DNA from: CAVTWH01 sp963794685
GTDB lineage: Bacteria > Actinomycetota > Actinomycetes > Mycobacteriales > Micromonosporaceae
DNA length: 64,000 nucleotides
Direction of reading: 5' to 3'
NCBI GenBank assembly: GCA_963794685.1
Contig: CAWCFK010000020.1
Span: 337,813-401,812, forward strand
Shown here: in pieces, positions 1 to 8,239 of the stretch
How positions within the stretch are numbered: the first letter of the stretch is position 1
Layout: the number at the start of each line of letters is the position of its first letter
The notes under the pieces: generated by a model
What the model was told of the DNA's origin: nothing
The model's database searches: none
Seen by the model: the letters and a program-made list of their open reading frames with translations, nothing else
Translations under genes and position numbers: made by a program

Positions 1-718
1 CGACACCGACCACCACCACGTCGGCCGGGACGCTCGCGCCGTCGGTCAGCTCCACGCTGCCGACCCGGCCGGTCGCGGTCACGCCGAAGCCGGCCACGCC
101 CACCCCGCAGCGCAGGTCGACGCCGCGCGCGGTGTGCAGCCGGGCGAGCGCGGCGCCGAGCCGGGTGCCGAGCACCGTGGCCAGCGGCGTGGGCGCGGCT
201 TCCAGCACGGTCACCGGCAGGCCCAGGCCGCGCAGGCTGGCGGCCACCTCCAGGCCGATGAAGCCGGCCCCGATGACCGCGACCCGCTGGGCCGGCACGA
301 GGTCGGCGCGCAGTGCCCAGGCATCGTCCAGGGTGCGCAGGGTGTGTACCCCGGGCAGTGGTGCGCCAGCCAGGGTACGGGCGGCAGCGCCGGTGGCCAG
401 CACGACGCCGTGCGCGCGGACGGCCCGACCGTCGTCCAGCAGCACCGCCTGCTCGGTGGGGTCGAGGCCGACTGCCCGCCGACCGAGCAGCCAGCGCACG
501 CCGAGATCCTCGTCCGGCGCGACGAGCGCCAGGGACTCCTGCGAGCACCGCCCGGCCAGGAACTCCTTGGACAGCGGCGGCCGGTCGTACGGGTGGTGCT
601 GCTCAGCGCCGATGACGGTCAACTGCCCGGCGAAGCCCTGCGCCCGCAGGGCACGGGCGGCGGACAGCCCGGCCAGCCCGGCACCGACCACGGCCACCGT
701 GCGCGGTGGCTCGATCAC
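1..718 (-). CDS. NAD(P)/FAD-dependent ferredoxin reductase, C-terminus beyond window
   Basis: Read on the complement, the frame runs from a GTG at 718 (GAGGTGA lies just upstream) and stays open to base 1, so the C-terminus is outside the window. Near the N-terminus a VAVVGAGLAGLSAARAL dinucleotide-binding motif binds FAD. An RPPLSKEFL motif follows, typical of BphA4/ThcD-type ferredoxin reductases. A second Rossmann motif, VAVIGAGFIGLEVAA, near residue 145 would bind NAD(P)H. This family passes electrons from NAD(P)H to a small ferredoxin. The Rieske gene 52 bases upstream on the same strand is the obvious partner. The terminal oxygenase is not visible here and may lie to the left. The family call is firm; the substrate system is unknown. 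Confidence 0.85.
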   Translation of the reverse strand, partial: MIEPPRTVAVVGAGLAGLSAARALRAQGFAGQLTVIGAEQHHPYDRPPLSKEFLAGRCSQESLALVAPDEDLGVRWLLGRRAVGLDPTEQAVLLDDGRAVRAHGVVLATGAAARTLAGAPLPGVHTLRTLDDAWALRADLVPAQRVAVIGAGFIGLEVAASLRGLGLPVTVLEAAPTPLATVLGTRLGAALARLHTARGVDLRCGVGVAGFGVTATGRVGSVELTDGASVPADVVVVGV

Positions 719-770
719 AGCGTCACCTCGCGCCTGCGGTTTGGCACAGCGTCAACTCGCGTGCGCCCGG

Positions 771-1097
771 TCATGGCGCGGGGGTGCCGGCCGGGGTGCC
801 GATCAGCACGTGCACCGTGCCGTCGCGGACCTCGACGGCGTGGGTACGCACCGGGAGCCGGGCCGGTGGTCCGTCCACCGTGCCGGTGCGCAGGTCGAAG
901 CGGGAGCTGTGCAGCGGGCACTCCACCAGGCAGCCCTCCAGCCAGCCGTCGGCCAGCGAGGCGTCCTGATGGGTGCAGGTGTCGTCGAGTGCGTAGAACT
1001 CGCCGTCTTCGGTGTGGAAGACGGTCACCGGAGGGTCGGTGGGCAGCCGGTGGGCGGTGCCCGGCGGGAGCGCGGCGAGGGGGACTTCGACGGTCAT
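771..1097 (-). CDS. Rieske [2Fe-2S] ferredoxin
   Basis: A 108-residue soluble protein. It carries CTH at about residues 41-43 and CPLHSS at about 60-65, the two Cys-His pairs that bind a Rieske cluster. Length and the lack of a signal peptide fit the small cytoplasmic ferredoxins of aromatic-ring dioxygenase or demethylase systems, or the NirD-like family. The FAD reductase follows in the same direction after 52 bases, so the two probably form an electron-transfer pair in one transcript. An inverted repeat lies immediately upstream of its start and could be the operator. Confidence 0.9.
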   Translation of the reverse strand: MTVEVPLAALPPGTAHRLPTDPPVTVFHTEDGEFYALDDTCTHQDASLADGWLEGCLVECPLHSSRFDLRTGTVDGPPARLPVRTHAVEVRDGTVHVLIGTPAGTPAP

Positions 1098-1112
1098 GCC
1101 GGCCTCTCTGGC

Positions 1113-1148
1113 GTTGCGTATCGCAAAACATGAAGGAAGCTACGCAAC
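1113..1148. promoter_or_regulatory. Inverted repeat upstream of the Rieske/reductase pair
   Basis: GTTGCGTA at 1113-1120 pairs perfectly with TACGCAAC at 1141-1148. The left arm is also half of a compact palindrome, TTGCGTATCGCAA, at 1114-1126. The site sits 16 bases before the Rieske start codon and about 100 bases before the divergent secreted-protein gene. A dimeric regulator could bind here, but no cognate regulator gene is visible beside it. Confidence 0.45.
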
Positions 1149-1247
1149 AGATTCGGGCACCCGACCGGTACCTGTCAACGCCCAGATCCATCCTGTCCGG
1201 CGTGTACTGTCTGATTTAGGCGGCAATCCCGTGATAGGTATAACTTC

Positions 1248-1994
1248 ATGAATATTGCCTTACGTCGAACCCTTTCCCCCGTGTTCGCCGCTCTCGCCGT
1301 CCTCGTCGCGCTGTTGACCGCGCCGGCCCGTGCCGGCTTCGCGGCCAGCCCCGAGGTGTTGACCGCGAACTACCCGGTGATCATGCCCGACGCGCTGGCC
1401 GACTCCTCCGCCACCGCCGACCCGCTCACACTGCTCACCCGCAGCGGCGGCACGGTGGGCATCGTCGCGGTCGCCGGCCGGCTCGCCGCCAGCTTCCCGA
1501 CCCGCTGCGCGGCGGGCGTGGCGGCCGAGTACTGCCCCCGGGCGATCCTGCAGGCCGCGTCGAACCCGGCACACAATCCGGGTACCCGGCCGATGCGGTT
1601 CGGCGCGGTGATCGCGCTGGCCGCCACGCAGACCGGCGACGGCGAGAACATCATGCAGAAGGGGTACGCGGCCAGCGGCACCCAGTGGAAGCTCCAGGTC
1701 GACGGGGTCGCCGGCAAACCCAGTTGCGTGCTGGCGGGCGGTTCGCCGCACGTCATCTACCAGGTGACCGCGCCGGTCAGCGTCGCCGACGGCGGTTGGC
1801 ACACGGTCGAGTGCCGGCGCGCCGGCTCGGTGCTGAGGATCGTGGTGGACGCGGTGGCCCGTGGCTCGGTGACCGTCCCGGCCGGCCTGTCGATCACCAA
1901 CAGCCTGCCGCTGTGCCTGGGCGGCAAGGGCGTGTCGGCCAACAACGACCAGTTCCACGGGTACCTCGACGCCGCCTGGATGTACGTGGGCTGA
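1248..1994 (+). CDS. Secreted LamG/concanavalin-like domain protein
   Basis: A 248-residue protein. It opens with a Sec signal peptide: basic MNIALRRT, then a hydrophobic stretch to about residue 27, with an APARA-type cleavage site. The mature part reads like a LamG/concanavalin A-like beta-sandwich, with GENIMQKGYAASGTQWKL, a DGGWHTVECRRAG strand pair and a closing FHGYLDAAWMYVG. Such domains bind carbohydrate or protein partners outside the cell. No catalytic domain is present. There is no clear ribosome-binding site, and TATAAC lies a few bases before the ATG, so the message may be leaderless. The partner ligand cannot be read from sequence. Confidence 0.75.
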   Translation: MNIALRRTLSPVFAALAVLVALLTAPARAGFAASPEVLTANYPVIMPDALADSSATADPLTLLTRSGGTVGIVAVAGRLAASFPTRCAAGVAAEYCPRAILQAASNPAHNPGTRPMRFGAVIALAATQTGDGENIMQKGYAASGTQWKLQVDGVAGKPSCVLAGGSPHVIYQVTAPVSVADGGWHTVECRRAGSVLRIVVDAVARGSVTVPAGLSITNSLPLCLGGKGVSANNDQFHGYLDAAWMYVG

Positions 1995-2061
1995 AACGCT
2001 TCCGTGTATCGATCACCGGAAGTGGGTATGCAACTCCGCAGAAAACATTCGGAGGTGTGCG

Positions 2062-2724
2062 ATGTTCAACAACGTACTGCACCGCAAGCCGGCTGGGGAT
2101 GAGAGCGTCGCCGCCGAGAGCGTCACCACCGAGCGTGACGCCGACGGCAACGTGGTTGCCGAGCGGGTGACCGACCGGGACGCCACCGGCCGGGTCGTCG
2201 ACGACCGGGTCGTCGAGGATCGGATCGTCGAAGATCAGGACGAGCGCACCGGAACCGCCCGCCGCGCGGGGACGGTGGACACCGTCGAGACCACCCGCGC
2301 CCCGCTCGCGGAACGGCCCTCGACGCCGGTCACCGAACGGGTCACGGAGCCGGTCACCGAACCGGTCACGGAGCCGGTCGCGGAGCGCCCGCGCTGGGCG
2401 CACAACAGCCTCACCGCCGTCACCGGCCTGGTGGTCGGCGTGGTCGCCCTCGGCACCACCATGACCGGCCTGCTCGCCCCGATCGGCGTGGCACTCGGCG
2501 TGGTCGGCGCACTGATCGCGCTGCTCGGCCTGTTCCGGGCCAGCCGGCGCGGGGTCACCGGGCACGGCGCGGCCTTCGTCGGCCTGGTCGCCGCGGTGGC
2601 CGCGATGGTCCTCGGAGTGCTGGCCATCCAGGGCGAGCTGTCCTGGCTGAACAGCAACACCGACGAGGTCAACCAGCTGCACAACTGGCTCAACGAGAAC
2701 TTCACCTGGCTGCGCCGCTGGTAA
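2062..2724 (+). CDS. Membrane protein with charged repeat-rich N-terminus
   Basis: A 220-residue protein, start supported by GGAGGTG just upstream. Residues 1-110 are hydrophilic and rich in D, E, R, V and T. They contain short degenerate repeats (VTERVTEPVTEPVTEPV at about 90-107). About three hydrophobic helices follow between residues 115 and 195, and a short tail ends in WLRRW. The layout suggests a cytoplasmic or surface charged arm on a small membrane anchor. No known family is recognised. A strong intrinsic terminator follows after about 50 bases, so it is probably transcribed alone. Confidence 0.65.
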   Translation: MFNNVLHRKPAGDESVAAESVTTERDADGNVVAERVTDRDATGRVVDDRVVEDRIVEDQDERTGTARRAGTVDTVETTRAPLAERPSTPVTERVTEPVTEPVTEPVAERPRWAHNSLTAVTGLVVGVVALGTTMTGLLAPIGVALGVVGALIALLGLFRASRRGVTGHGAAFVGLVAAVAAMVLGVLAIQGELSWLNSNTDEVNQLHNWLNENFTWLRRW

Positions 2725-2777
2725 CCGATTCCCCTGGCCGCGCCGCGGTAGCCGATGTTGTCTACCACGGTGCGTGC

Positions 2778-2815
2778 AGCGCGGGCCGTCCGGAGCGCTC
2801 CGGACGGCCCGCGCT
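2778..2815 (+). terminator. Intrinsic terminator
   Basis: A perfect self-complementary stretch (GCGGGCCGTCCGGAGC at 2781-2796 followed at once by its complement, extended three more pairs at the base) ends in CTTTTAT. It closes the transcript of the membrane protein that stops at 2724. The T-run runs straight into the -35 box of the next gene. Confidence 0.85.
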
Positions 2816-2819
2816 TTTA

Positions 2820-2848
2820 TTGACGGTATATATCCGCCGGCGTAGCAT
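2820..2848 (+). promoter_or_regulatory. Sigma-70-type promoter of padR-like gene
   Basis: TTGACG at 2820-2825 and TAGCAT at 2843-2848 are separated by 17 bases. The expected transcription start falls at the ATG at 2856, so the mRNA is probably leaderless. The spacer contains GGTATATATCC, an AT-rich dyad that PadR regulators could bind for autoregulation. Confidence 0.7.
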
Positions 2849-2855
2849 CGCCGGC

Positions 2856-3179
2856 ATGACCGGGCCGCTCCAGGAACCGACGTTCCTCATCCTCACCGCA
2901 CTGGCCAGCGGGCCACTGCACGGCTACGGCGTGATCCAGGAGGTCACCAACCTCTCCGCCGGCCGGGTGGTGCTGCGCCCCGGCACCCTCTACGGGGCCA
3001 TCGACCGGCTGGTCGACCAGGGCATCGTCCGGCAGGACGGCGAAGAGGTGGTGGACGGCCGGCTGCGCCGCTACTACCGGCTCACCGAGACCGGCGTGAC
3101 CCTGCTGGAGTCCGAGGCCGCCCGGCTGGCGAGCAACGCCGCGCACGCCCGCACCCGACTCCGCGCCCGTCCCGCCTGA
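2856..3179 (+). CDS. PadR-family transcriptional regulator
   Basis: A 107-residue winged-helix protein. It has the family's opening LTALASGPLHGYGVIQEV, the recognition region RPGTLYGAIDRLVDQGIV and the wing GRLRRYYRLTETG. PadR proteins are dimeric repressors that often control a neighbouring membrane protein or exporter, released by a small ligand. The next gene, 5 bases downstream on the same strand, encodes a large membrane protein, which matches this arrangement. The ATG at 2856 is chosen over an upstream in-frame codon because a promoter places the mRNA start there. Confidence 0.9.
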   Translation: MTGPLQEPTFLILTALASGPLHGYGVIQEVTNLSAGRVVLRPGTLYGAIDRLVDQGIVRQDGEEVVDGRLRRYYRLTETGVTLLESEAARLASNAAHARTRLRARPA

Positions 3180-3184
3180 CAGCT

Positions 3185-4880
3185 GTGACCCCCACCCCCG
3201 GCAACCGAGGACCCGCCACCACTCTGGCCCGGCGCTATCGGCTGTTGCTGCGGGCCTACCCGGCCGGCTACCGGGCCCGGCGCGGCGACGAACTGGTGGG
3301 TACCCTGCTGGACGCCGCGCCGCCCGGCCGGACCTGGCCGTCCGTTGCCGACGTTGTCGACCTGGCGCACTGGGGAGCACGCGAGCGGCTGCGTCGGCCA
3401 CTGGCCGCCGGGGCACACGAGGGGCTGCGGCTGGCCGCCCCGTACGCGCTCGGGCTCGCCGGCACACTGGCCCTCTTCGCCCTGCTGGTGATCGAACCCG
3501 GGCACCGCACGGCCGCCCCGGTGGCCTACGCGGGCTGGCTGGCCGCCCTGCTCACACACGCTCTCGGCGCACGTCGGGCGCTACGCCGGGTGACCGCCGG
3601 GGCGATGGCGCTGACCGTCGCGCCGGTCGTCCTCGCAGTACTGCCCGGCATCCAGCGCCCGCCGCTGTGGGTACTCAGCGCGCTGCTGCTGCTCGGCGCG
3701 GCGCACCTGGCCGGCACGGCGGACGCGACCGCGCCGCCCGAGCCGACCGAGCGGCTGCTGGTCAGCGCGGGCGCGTTGGTGGCCGCCGCGCTGACCCGGG
3801 TTGCGCTGACCGCCTGGCGGCCACCGGGCAACGAGATCAGCTACTTCCAACCCGGCCTGTACCTGATCGGCCTGGTCTTCGGCGCGGTGGTGCTCGGTCT
3901 CGGCGCAGCCGCGCTGGCCGCCGCCCGACGCCGGGAACCGGCCCGGCCGTGGCTGTGGGCGGCGCTGCTGATCGCGCTGCCGGGTAGCTGGCTCGGCCCG
4001 GCGCCGCTGGGGACGCGGTGGTCGACGGCGCCGTTCCTCGGCCAGCTCAGTCAGGCCACCGCGCCCGGCTTCGGGAGGCTGGCCCAGGTGCTCGCCGGTT
4101 CGGTCGCGGTGCTCGCCGCGATGGCCGCGCTGACACCGACCCCGGCCGCGCCCGGTGCGCCGGCCCGGCGACTACGGCTGGCCGGTGGCGTCGCCGTCGG
4201 GGTGGCTGCCGGGTTGGCCGGCGCCGCTCGCCGTGCTGCCGGGAACGGCCAGTGCGACGGGCCGGCTGCTGGCCGGGTGCTGGCTGGTCGCCGCGCTGCT
4301 GCACACCCGGCGTGAACGAGCCGGCCGGCTCGGCGCGGGCCTGCTCGGGCTGGCCGGCACGGCACTGGTCACGCTCGCCGGGGTCTCCGGCTGGCGGCTG
4401 CCCGGCACCGGCGGTCCGACCGGCGTCGGCGCGCCCGGCGGGTGGCCGGTGCTCGCGGCGTCGACGCTGCTCGCCGCGGTGGCGCTGGCCGCTGCGGCGG
4501 TGCGGCCGGGCGACGACCGGGTGGCTCGGGGGTACCCGGTCCCCGTCGCCCTGCTCACCGCCGCAGCCGCCAGCGCCATCACGGTGTACGACGCGGACTG
4601 GCGCCTCGCCGCGCCCAGCGCCGACCATCCGCCGCTGGCGCTGACCCTGGTGGCCGTCCCGTTCGCGCTGGCCGTCAGCGCCGGGCTGCGGATCGTGCGC
4701 AGCCCGGACGGCCCACGCCGGGCCGGCGCCGTGGCGCTGCTGTGTGGACTGGGCTGGCTGGCCGTCTGGGCGCTGCCCCGACTGCCGTCCTGGGGCCCGG
4801 TGCTGATCGCCGTCCCGCTCGGCGCGCTGGTGGCCGGCGCGGTCCACGCCGGGATCCGCCGACCCGGACCGGCCGCCTGA
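3185..4880 (+). CDS. Polytopic membrane protein downstream of PadR, one apparent frameshift
   Basis: The gene starts at GTG 3185, directly after padR. The first frame runs to about 4224 and the rest, to PGPAA at 4880, continues one base out of phase. Removing one G near 4224 joins LAGG to PLAVLPG and restores a single protein of about 565 residues. An N-terminal region (RRYRLLLRAYPAGYRARRGDEL) is the motif found before the membrane part of many PadR-linked actinobacterial proteins. At least ten hydrophobic helices follow. Function is unknown; the context suggests a PadR-controlled membrane protein. The break is probably a sequence error. Confidence 0.7.
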
Positions 4881-4955
4881 CCCACCCACCTGTGCCGGGC
4901 GCGCCCGATCGGCCGCGGTGCGGCCGATCGCAGCAGCCGTCAGCCGGGCAGTTGG

Positions 4956-5315
4956 TCAGCGTGCACGGCGACCCGGGCGACGCGGCGGAGTCGGGGCCGT
5001 CGGGTCCGGGACGGCGGTGCCGAACAGCGCGGCCAGCGCGGCCGGGTTGTCGTTGCGGGCGGCCCGGTTGCGGCGCTGGTGCCCGCACTGCTCACAGCGT
5101 TGCACCAGGACGTGCTGACCGCCCTCGAAGAGCACCCCGACCGGGCGCATCAGCCCGCCACAGTCGGCCGCCCGGTCCCCCGGCGCGACATCGACGTGCC
5201 GGGACCACAGGCACTTCGGGCAGTGGTTGGTGTACCCGTTGCCGCGGACCGGCGCGGCACAGTGCCCGCAGACGAAGTCCTCGCGGGTACGCCGGAACTG
5301 GGCGCCGTCGGTCAC
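4956..5315 (-). CDS. RNHCP domain-containing protein
   Basis: A 119-residue protein carrying the family signature GYTNHCPKCLWSRHVD at about residues 27-42. It has four CxxC/CxH pairs: CGHC, CPKC and CEQCGHQ, plus an isolated Cys. These probably hold zinc ribbons. RNHCP proteins are small, widespread in actinobacteria and of unknown biochemical role. The start is a GTG at 5315. It is divergent from the holin-like gene at 5368, sharing a 52-base control region. The tail is P/R-rich and disordered. Confidence 0.85.
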   Translation of the reverse strand: MTDGAQFRRTREDFVCGHCAAPVRGNGYTNHCPKCLWSRHVDVAPGDRAADCGGLMRPVGVLFEGGQHVLVQRCEQCGHQRRNRAARNDNPAALAALFGTAVPDPTAPTPPRRPGRRAR

Positions 5316-5367
5316 CTGTTCAGGCTATCCATCCCCGATCGGGGCACTGAACTGCGACCATCGACGG

Positions 5368-5751
5368 ATGGGCTTCATCATCCGGACCATCGTGACGGCG
5401 GTCGCGCTCTGGGTCGCCACCGCGCTGGTCAGCGGGATCACCGTGGACGCCAGCACCACCGCCCGCAACATCGGCGTGCTGCTCATCGTCGCGCTGGTGA
5501 TCGGGGTGATCAACGCCTTCCTCAAGCCGATCATCAAGGTGCTCGGCTGCCCGCTCTACGTGCTCACCCTCGGGCTGTTCGCGCTGGTGGTGAACGCCCT
5601 GTTGCTGGAGCTGACGAGTTGGATCACCGATCAGCTCAACGTGCCGTTCCACGTGGACGGCTTCTGGTCGGCGTTCTGGGGGGCCATCATCATCGGCGTG
5701 GTGAGTTGGCTGCTCAACCTGTTCGTCCCGGACAGCGCCACCGACCGGTGA
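5368..5751 (+). CDS. Phage holin family 4-like small membrane protein
   Basis: A 127-residue protein with four hydrophobic helices. The motif GVINAFLKPIIKVLGCPLYVLTLGLF is characteristic of the PF04020 family (mycobacterial 4-TM phage-holin superfamily). Despite the name, these are normal chromosomal membrane proteins of uncertain role, and nothing nearby is phage-like. I start at the ATG at 5368 because the upstream extension lacks the family's hydrophobic opening and overlaps the divergent gene. Confidence 0.85.
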   Translation: MGFIIRTIVTAVALWVATALVSGITVDASTTARNIGVLLIVALVIGVINAFLKPIIKVLGCPLYVLTLGLFALVVNALLLELTSWITDQLNVPFHVDGFWSAFWGAIIIGVVSWLLNLFVPDSATDR

Positions 5752-5815
5752 GCCGGGCCGCTGCCGGGCCGCTGCCGCCGCCCCGGCTGGCACCGAATGA
5801 TGGCCGTTGACCTGG

Positions 5816-5844
5816 TGACTTGCCCGAGGCAAGCGCATTAGTCT
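5816..5844 (+). promoter_or_regulatory. Promoter with palindrome for HxlR-type regulator
   Basis: TGACTT (5816-5821) and TAGTCT (5839-5844) are spaced by 17 bases and point to a start at the ATG at 5851, giving a leaderless mRNA. A perfect palindrome, CTTGCC-CGA-GGCAAG (5819-5833), overlaps the -35 box and is well placed for autorepression. Confidence 0.6.
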
Positions 5845-5850
5845 GCGCGG

Positions 5851-6438
5851 ATGCAGCGGACCGACTTCACCGCGATGCCGTGCTCGATCGCCCGAACCCT
5901 GGCCGTCATCGGCGAGGCGTGGACACCGTTGATCCTGCGCGACATCACCTTCGGGCTGACCCGCTTCGACGAGTTGCAGCGCGACCTCGGGGTGGCCACC
6001 AACGTGCTGACCGACCGGCTGAACACCCTGGTCGCGGGCGGTCTGGTGACCCGGGAGCCGTACCAGACCCGACCGCTGCGGCACCGCTACGAACTCACCG
6101 AGGCCGGCGCCGACCTGCTGCCGGTGCTGCTGGCGCTGCTGCGCTGGGGCGACCGGTGGACCGACGACGGGCACGGCGCGCCGGTCACCATCGTGCACCG
6201 GGAATGTGGCCAGGCCACCACGGCACTACTGGTGTGCGCCGCGTGCAAGCGCCCGCTGGTACCCGAGAACGTGTCGGCCCGTACCGGCCCCGGTGGCGTC
6301 CGCGGCCCCGGCGCGTACCTGCTGCCGGGCTGGCTGACCGCCCCCGGCCGGCCGGACGCCCAGCGCGACGCACCGGTACCCAACGTCACCGGCCACGGCC
6401 GCTACGCTCCGAGCCGCCGCCCGCACCCGACCGGCTGA
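5851..6438 (+). CDS. HxlR-family transcriptional regulator with extra cysteine motif
   Basis: A 195-residue protein. Residues 10-95 form the HxlR winged helix: CSIARTLAVIGEAWTPLILRD, then FDELQRDLGVATNVLTDRLNTLV and RYELTEAG. The conserved N-terminal Cys at about residue 11 is a thiol-sensing position in several family members. Beyond the normal family length, the protein has HREC plus CAAC (about 116-135), which could bind zinc, and a disordered P/R-rich tail. Its target is not evident: the gene stands alone on its strand, and its own promoter carries a palindrome. It may sense oxidation or an electrophile. Confidence 0.85.
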   Translation: MQRTDFTAMPCSIARTLAVIGEAWTPLILRDITFGLTRFDELQRDLGVATNVLTDRLNTLVAGGLVTREPYQTRPLRHRYELTEAGADLLPVLLALLRWGDRWTDDGHGAPVTIVHRECGQATTALLVCAACKRPLVPENVSARTGPGGVRGPGAYLLPGWLTAPGRPDAQRDAPVPNVTGHGRYAPSRRPHPTG

Positions 6439-6453
6439 GCCCGGGCTGCGCCC

Positions 6454-6657
6454 CTACTCCTCTTCGCCGTCGTCGACCAGGTAGACGCCGTCGACGGTGC
6501 CGTCGCTGCCCGCGTCGAGCAGCTCGACATCGGCTATCCCGTCGCCGTCGGTGTCGGCGACGTAGACCAGGTCCGCTCCGTCGGCGTAGACGTCCACCAC
6601 GTCCGGTGTGCCGTCGCCGTCCACGTCCACCTTGCCGGTGGCGATGTACTCGCTCAT
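6454..6657 (-). CDS. Small acidic calcium-binding-repeat-like protein
   Basis: A 67-residue, strongly acidic protein. Two near-identical loops, DVDGDGTPD and DTDGDGIAD, match the DxDxDG calcium-binding motif of thrombospondin type 3/EF-hand-like repeats. The motif recurs imperfectly as DAGSDGTVD. There is no signal peptide or membrane helix, so it should be cytoplasmic, unlike most TSP3-type proteins. CAGGGAG upstream supports the ATG at 6657. Binding of calcium is inferred from the motif. The partner is unknown. Confidence 0.7.
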   Translation of the reverse strand: MSEYIATGKVDVDGDGTPDVVDVYADGADLVYVADTDGDGIADVELLDAGSDGTVDGVYLVDDGEEE

Positions 6658-6763
6658 GGCCGCTCCCTGTCCGCTTCGTAGCTGTGCCCGAACGGTAGTC
6701 CCCCAGGCACCGGCGCGCATCCCGGCCCGATCCGGCGGACAGGCCCGGTCGAGTCGGCCGCAG

Positions 6764-7192
6764 TCAGTCGGTCGGGGCCATCAGGTCGGCGATGGTCACC
6801 TCGTCGAAGACCCGCCGGGTGGCCTGCTCGGCGGCGAGCCAGATGGCGCCCAGTCGGGCGGTCAGCTCGTCGCCGGCGCCCGACGTCGGGCTCGGCGCAC
6901 CGGCCGGCGCAGCGCCCGCGTCGAGGATCCGGACCACATCGCCGAGCCGGATCTGCCCGGCAGGCAGGGCCAGCGCGTACCCGCCGACCGCGCCGCGCCG
7001 GGCGTAGACCAGGTCGGCGCGGCGCAGTTCGGCGAGCACGTCGTAGAGGTACCCGAGTGGGATGCGCTGTTGTTGTGCGAGTGTGTGGGCGCTGACCGTG
7101 TCCGGCTCGGCAACGGCCAGGGCGAGCAGCGCCCGGACCGCGTACTCCAGCCGGGCCGGGATCCGCGTCGTCCCCCGTCCGGTGGTGGTCAT
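6764..7192 (-). CDS. Rrf2-family transcriptional regulator at end of sulfate operon
   Basis: A 142-residue winged-helix protein: YAVRALLALA at the start, IPLGYLYDVLAELRRADLVYARRGAVGGYAL as recognition helix and wing, then GDVVRILDAG. It lacks the three clustered cysteines of iron-sulfur Rrf2 proteins such as IscR, so a cluster is unlikely. It resembles the cluster-free CymR class, which reports sulfur status. Its ATG overlaps the cysA stop by four bases (ATGA), so it is co-transcribed with the sulfate transporter. Regulation of that operon is the natural inference. Confidence 0.85.
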   Translation of the reverse strand: MTTTGRGTTRIPARLEYAVRALLALAVAEPDTVSAHTLAQQQRIPLGYLYDVLAELRRADLVYARRGAVGGYALALPAGQIRLGDVVRILDAGAAPAGAPSPTSGAGDELTARLGAIWLAAEQATRRVFDEVTIADLMAPTD

Positions 7193-8239
7193 CCGCCGGC
7201 GACTGCCAGCGTGCGTGCCCGGGCGTTGGGCCGCAGGTGGACGACGCTGCCGACGGCGAGATTCAGGCTGGCTGCCTCGCCCCGGGTGAGCTGCGCGACG
7301 ACTTCGCGACTCGCCGGTACCAGGCCTTCGACGTCCTCGCCCGCGCCGGCCAGCGTCGCGGCGCTGACCGTTGTCGCCTCGACTGCGCCGGCGGCGATGG
7401 TGGTCTCCACCCGGACCTCGAAGCCGAGCCGGACCACCCGGTCCACGGTGGCCGGGATGCTGCCCGGCTCGGGGGTGCCGAGCAGTTCGATGTCGTGCGG
7501 CCGGACCAGCTGGCCGCCGAGGGTGGTGACCGCGCCGAGGAAGCTCATCACGAACGGGTTGGCCGGGTTCTCGTAGATCTCGTCGGGGCTGCCGACCTGC
7601 TCGACCACGCCGCCGGCGAGCACCACGATGGAGTCGGCGACGTCCATCGCCTCCTCCTGGTCGTGGGTGACGAAGACGGTGGTCACGTGCACCTCGTCGT
7701 GCAGCCGGCGCAGCCAGGTGCGCAACTCCTTGCGGACCTGGGCGTCCAGCGCGCCGAACGGCTCGTCGAGCAGCAGCACCTCGGGCTCGACGGCGAGCGC
7801 CCGGGCCAGCGCCATCCGCTGCCGCTGGCCGCCGGAGAGCTGCGCCGGGTACCGGTCGGCCAACTGCTCCAGGTGCACGAGTTCGAGCAGTTCGTTGACC
7901 CGCTTGCGGATCTCCGCCTTGGGCCGCTTGCGGATCTCCAGCCCGAAGGCGACGTTGCGGAACACGCGTCAGGTGCTTGAACGCCGCGTAGTGCTGGAAG
8001 ACGAAGCCGACGTTGCGCCGCTGCGGGGAGAGCCGGGTGGCGTCCACGCCGGAGATCACCACCTGTGCCGGTGTCCGGCTGCTCCAGCCCGGCGATCACC
8101 CGCAGCAGGGTCGACTTGCCGCCGCCGCTCGGGCCGAGCAGCGCGGTCAGCGAACCGTCCGCGATGTCCACCGAGACGTCCTTGCAGCACCGGGGTCTTC
8201 GCCGAAGGACTTGTTGACGTCGCGCACTTCGATTGCCAT
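7189..8239 (-). CDS. cysA: Sulfate/thiosulfate ABC transporter ATPase, four apparent insertions
   Basis: ATP-binding subunit that powers sulfate import. Its features are Walker A GPSGGGKST, FVFQHYAAFKHLT, signature LSGGQRQRMALARAL, Walker B VLLLDEPFGALD and switch VFVTHDQEEAMD, followed by the C-terminal TOBE-like domain. The reading frame is broken near 7968, 8068, 8183 and 8191. Dropping one base at each point restores an uninterrupted CysA of about 350 residues starting MAIEVRDVNKSFG. The C-terminal 250 codons are clean. The start overlaps the cysW stop (TGATG). Amino-acid conservation is intact, so I treat this as a functional gene with sequence errors. Confidence 0.85.

Noticed and set aside
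5368..5751. Prophage remnant suggested by the holin-family name
   Set aside because: This family is chromosomal in most actinobacteria and no lysin, structural or integrase gene is nearby.
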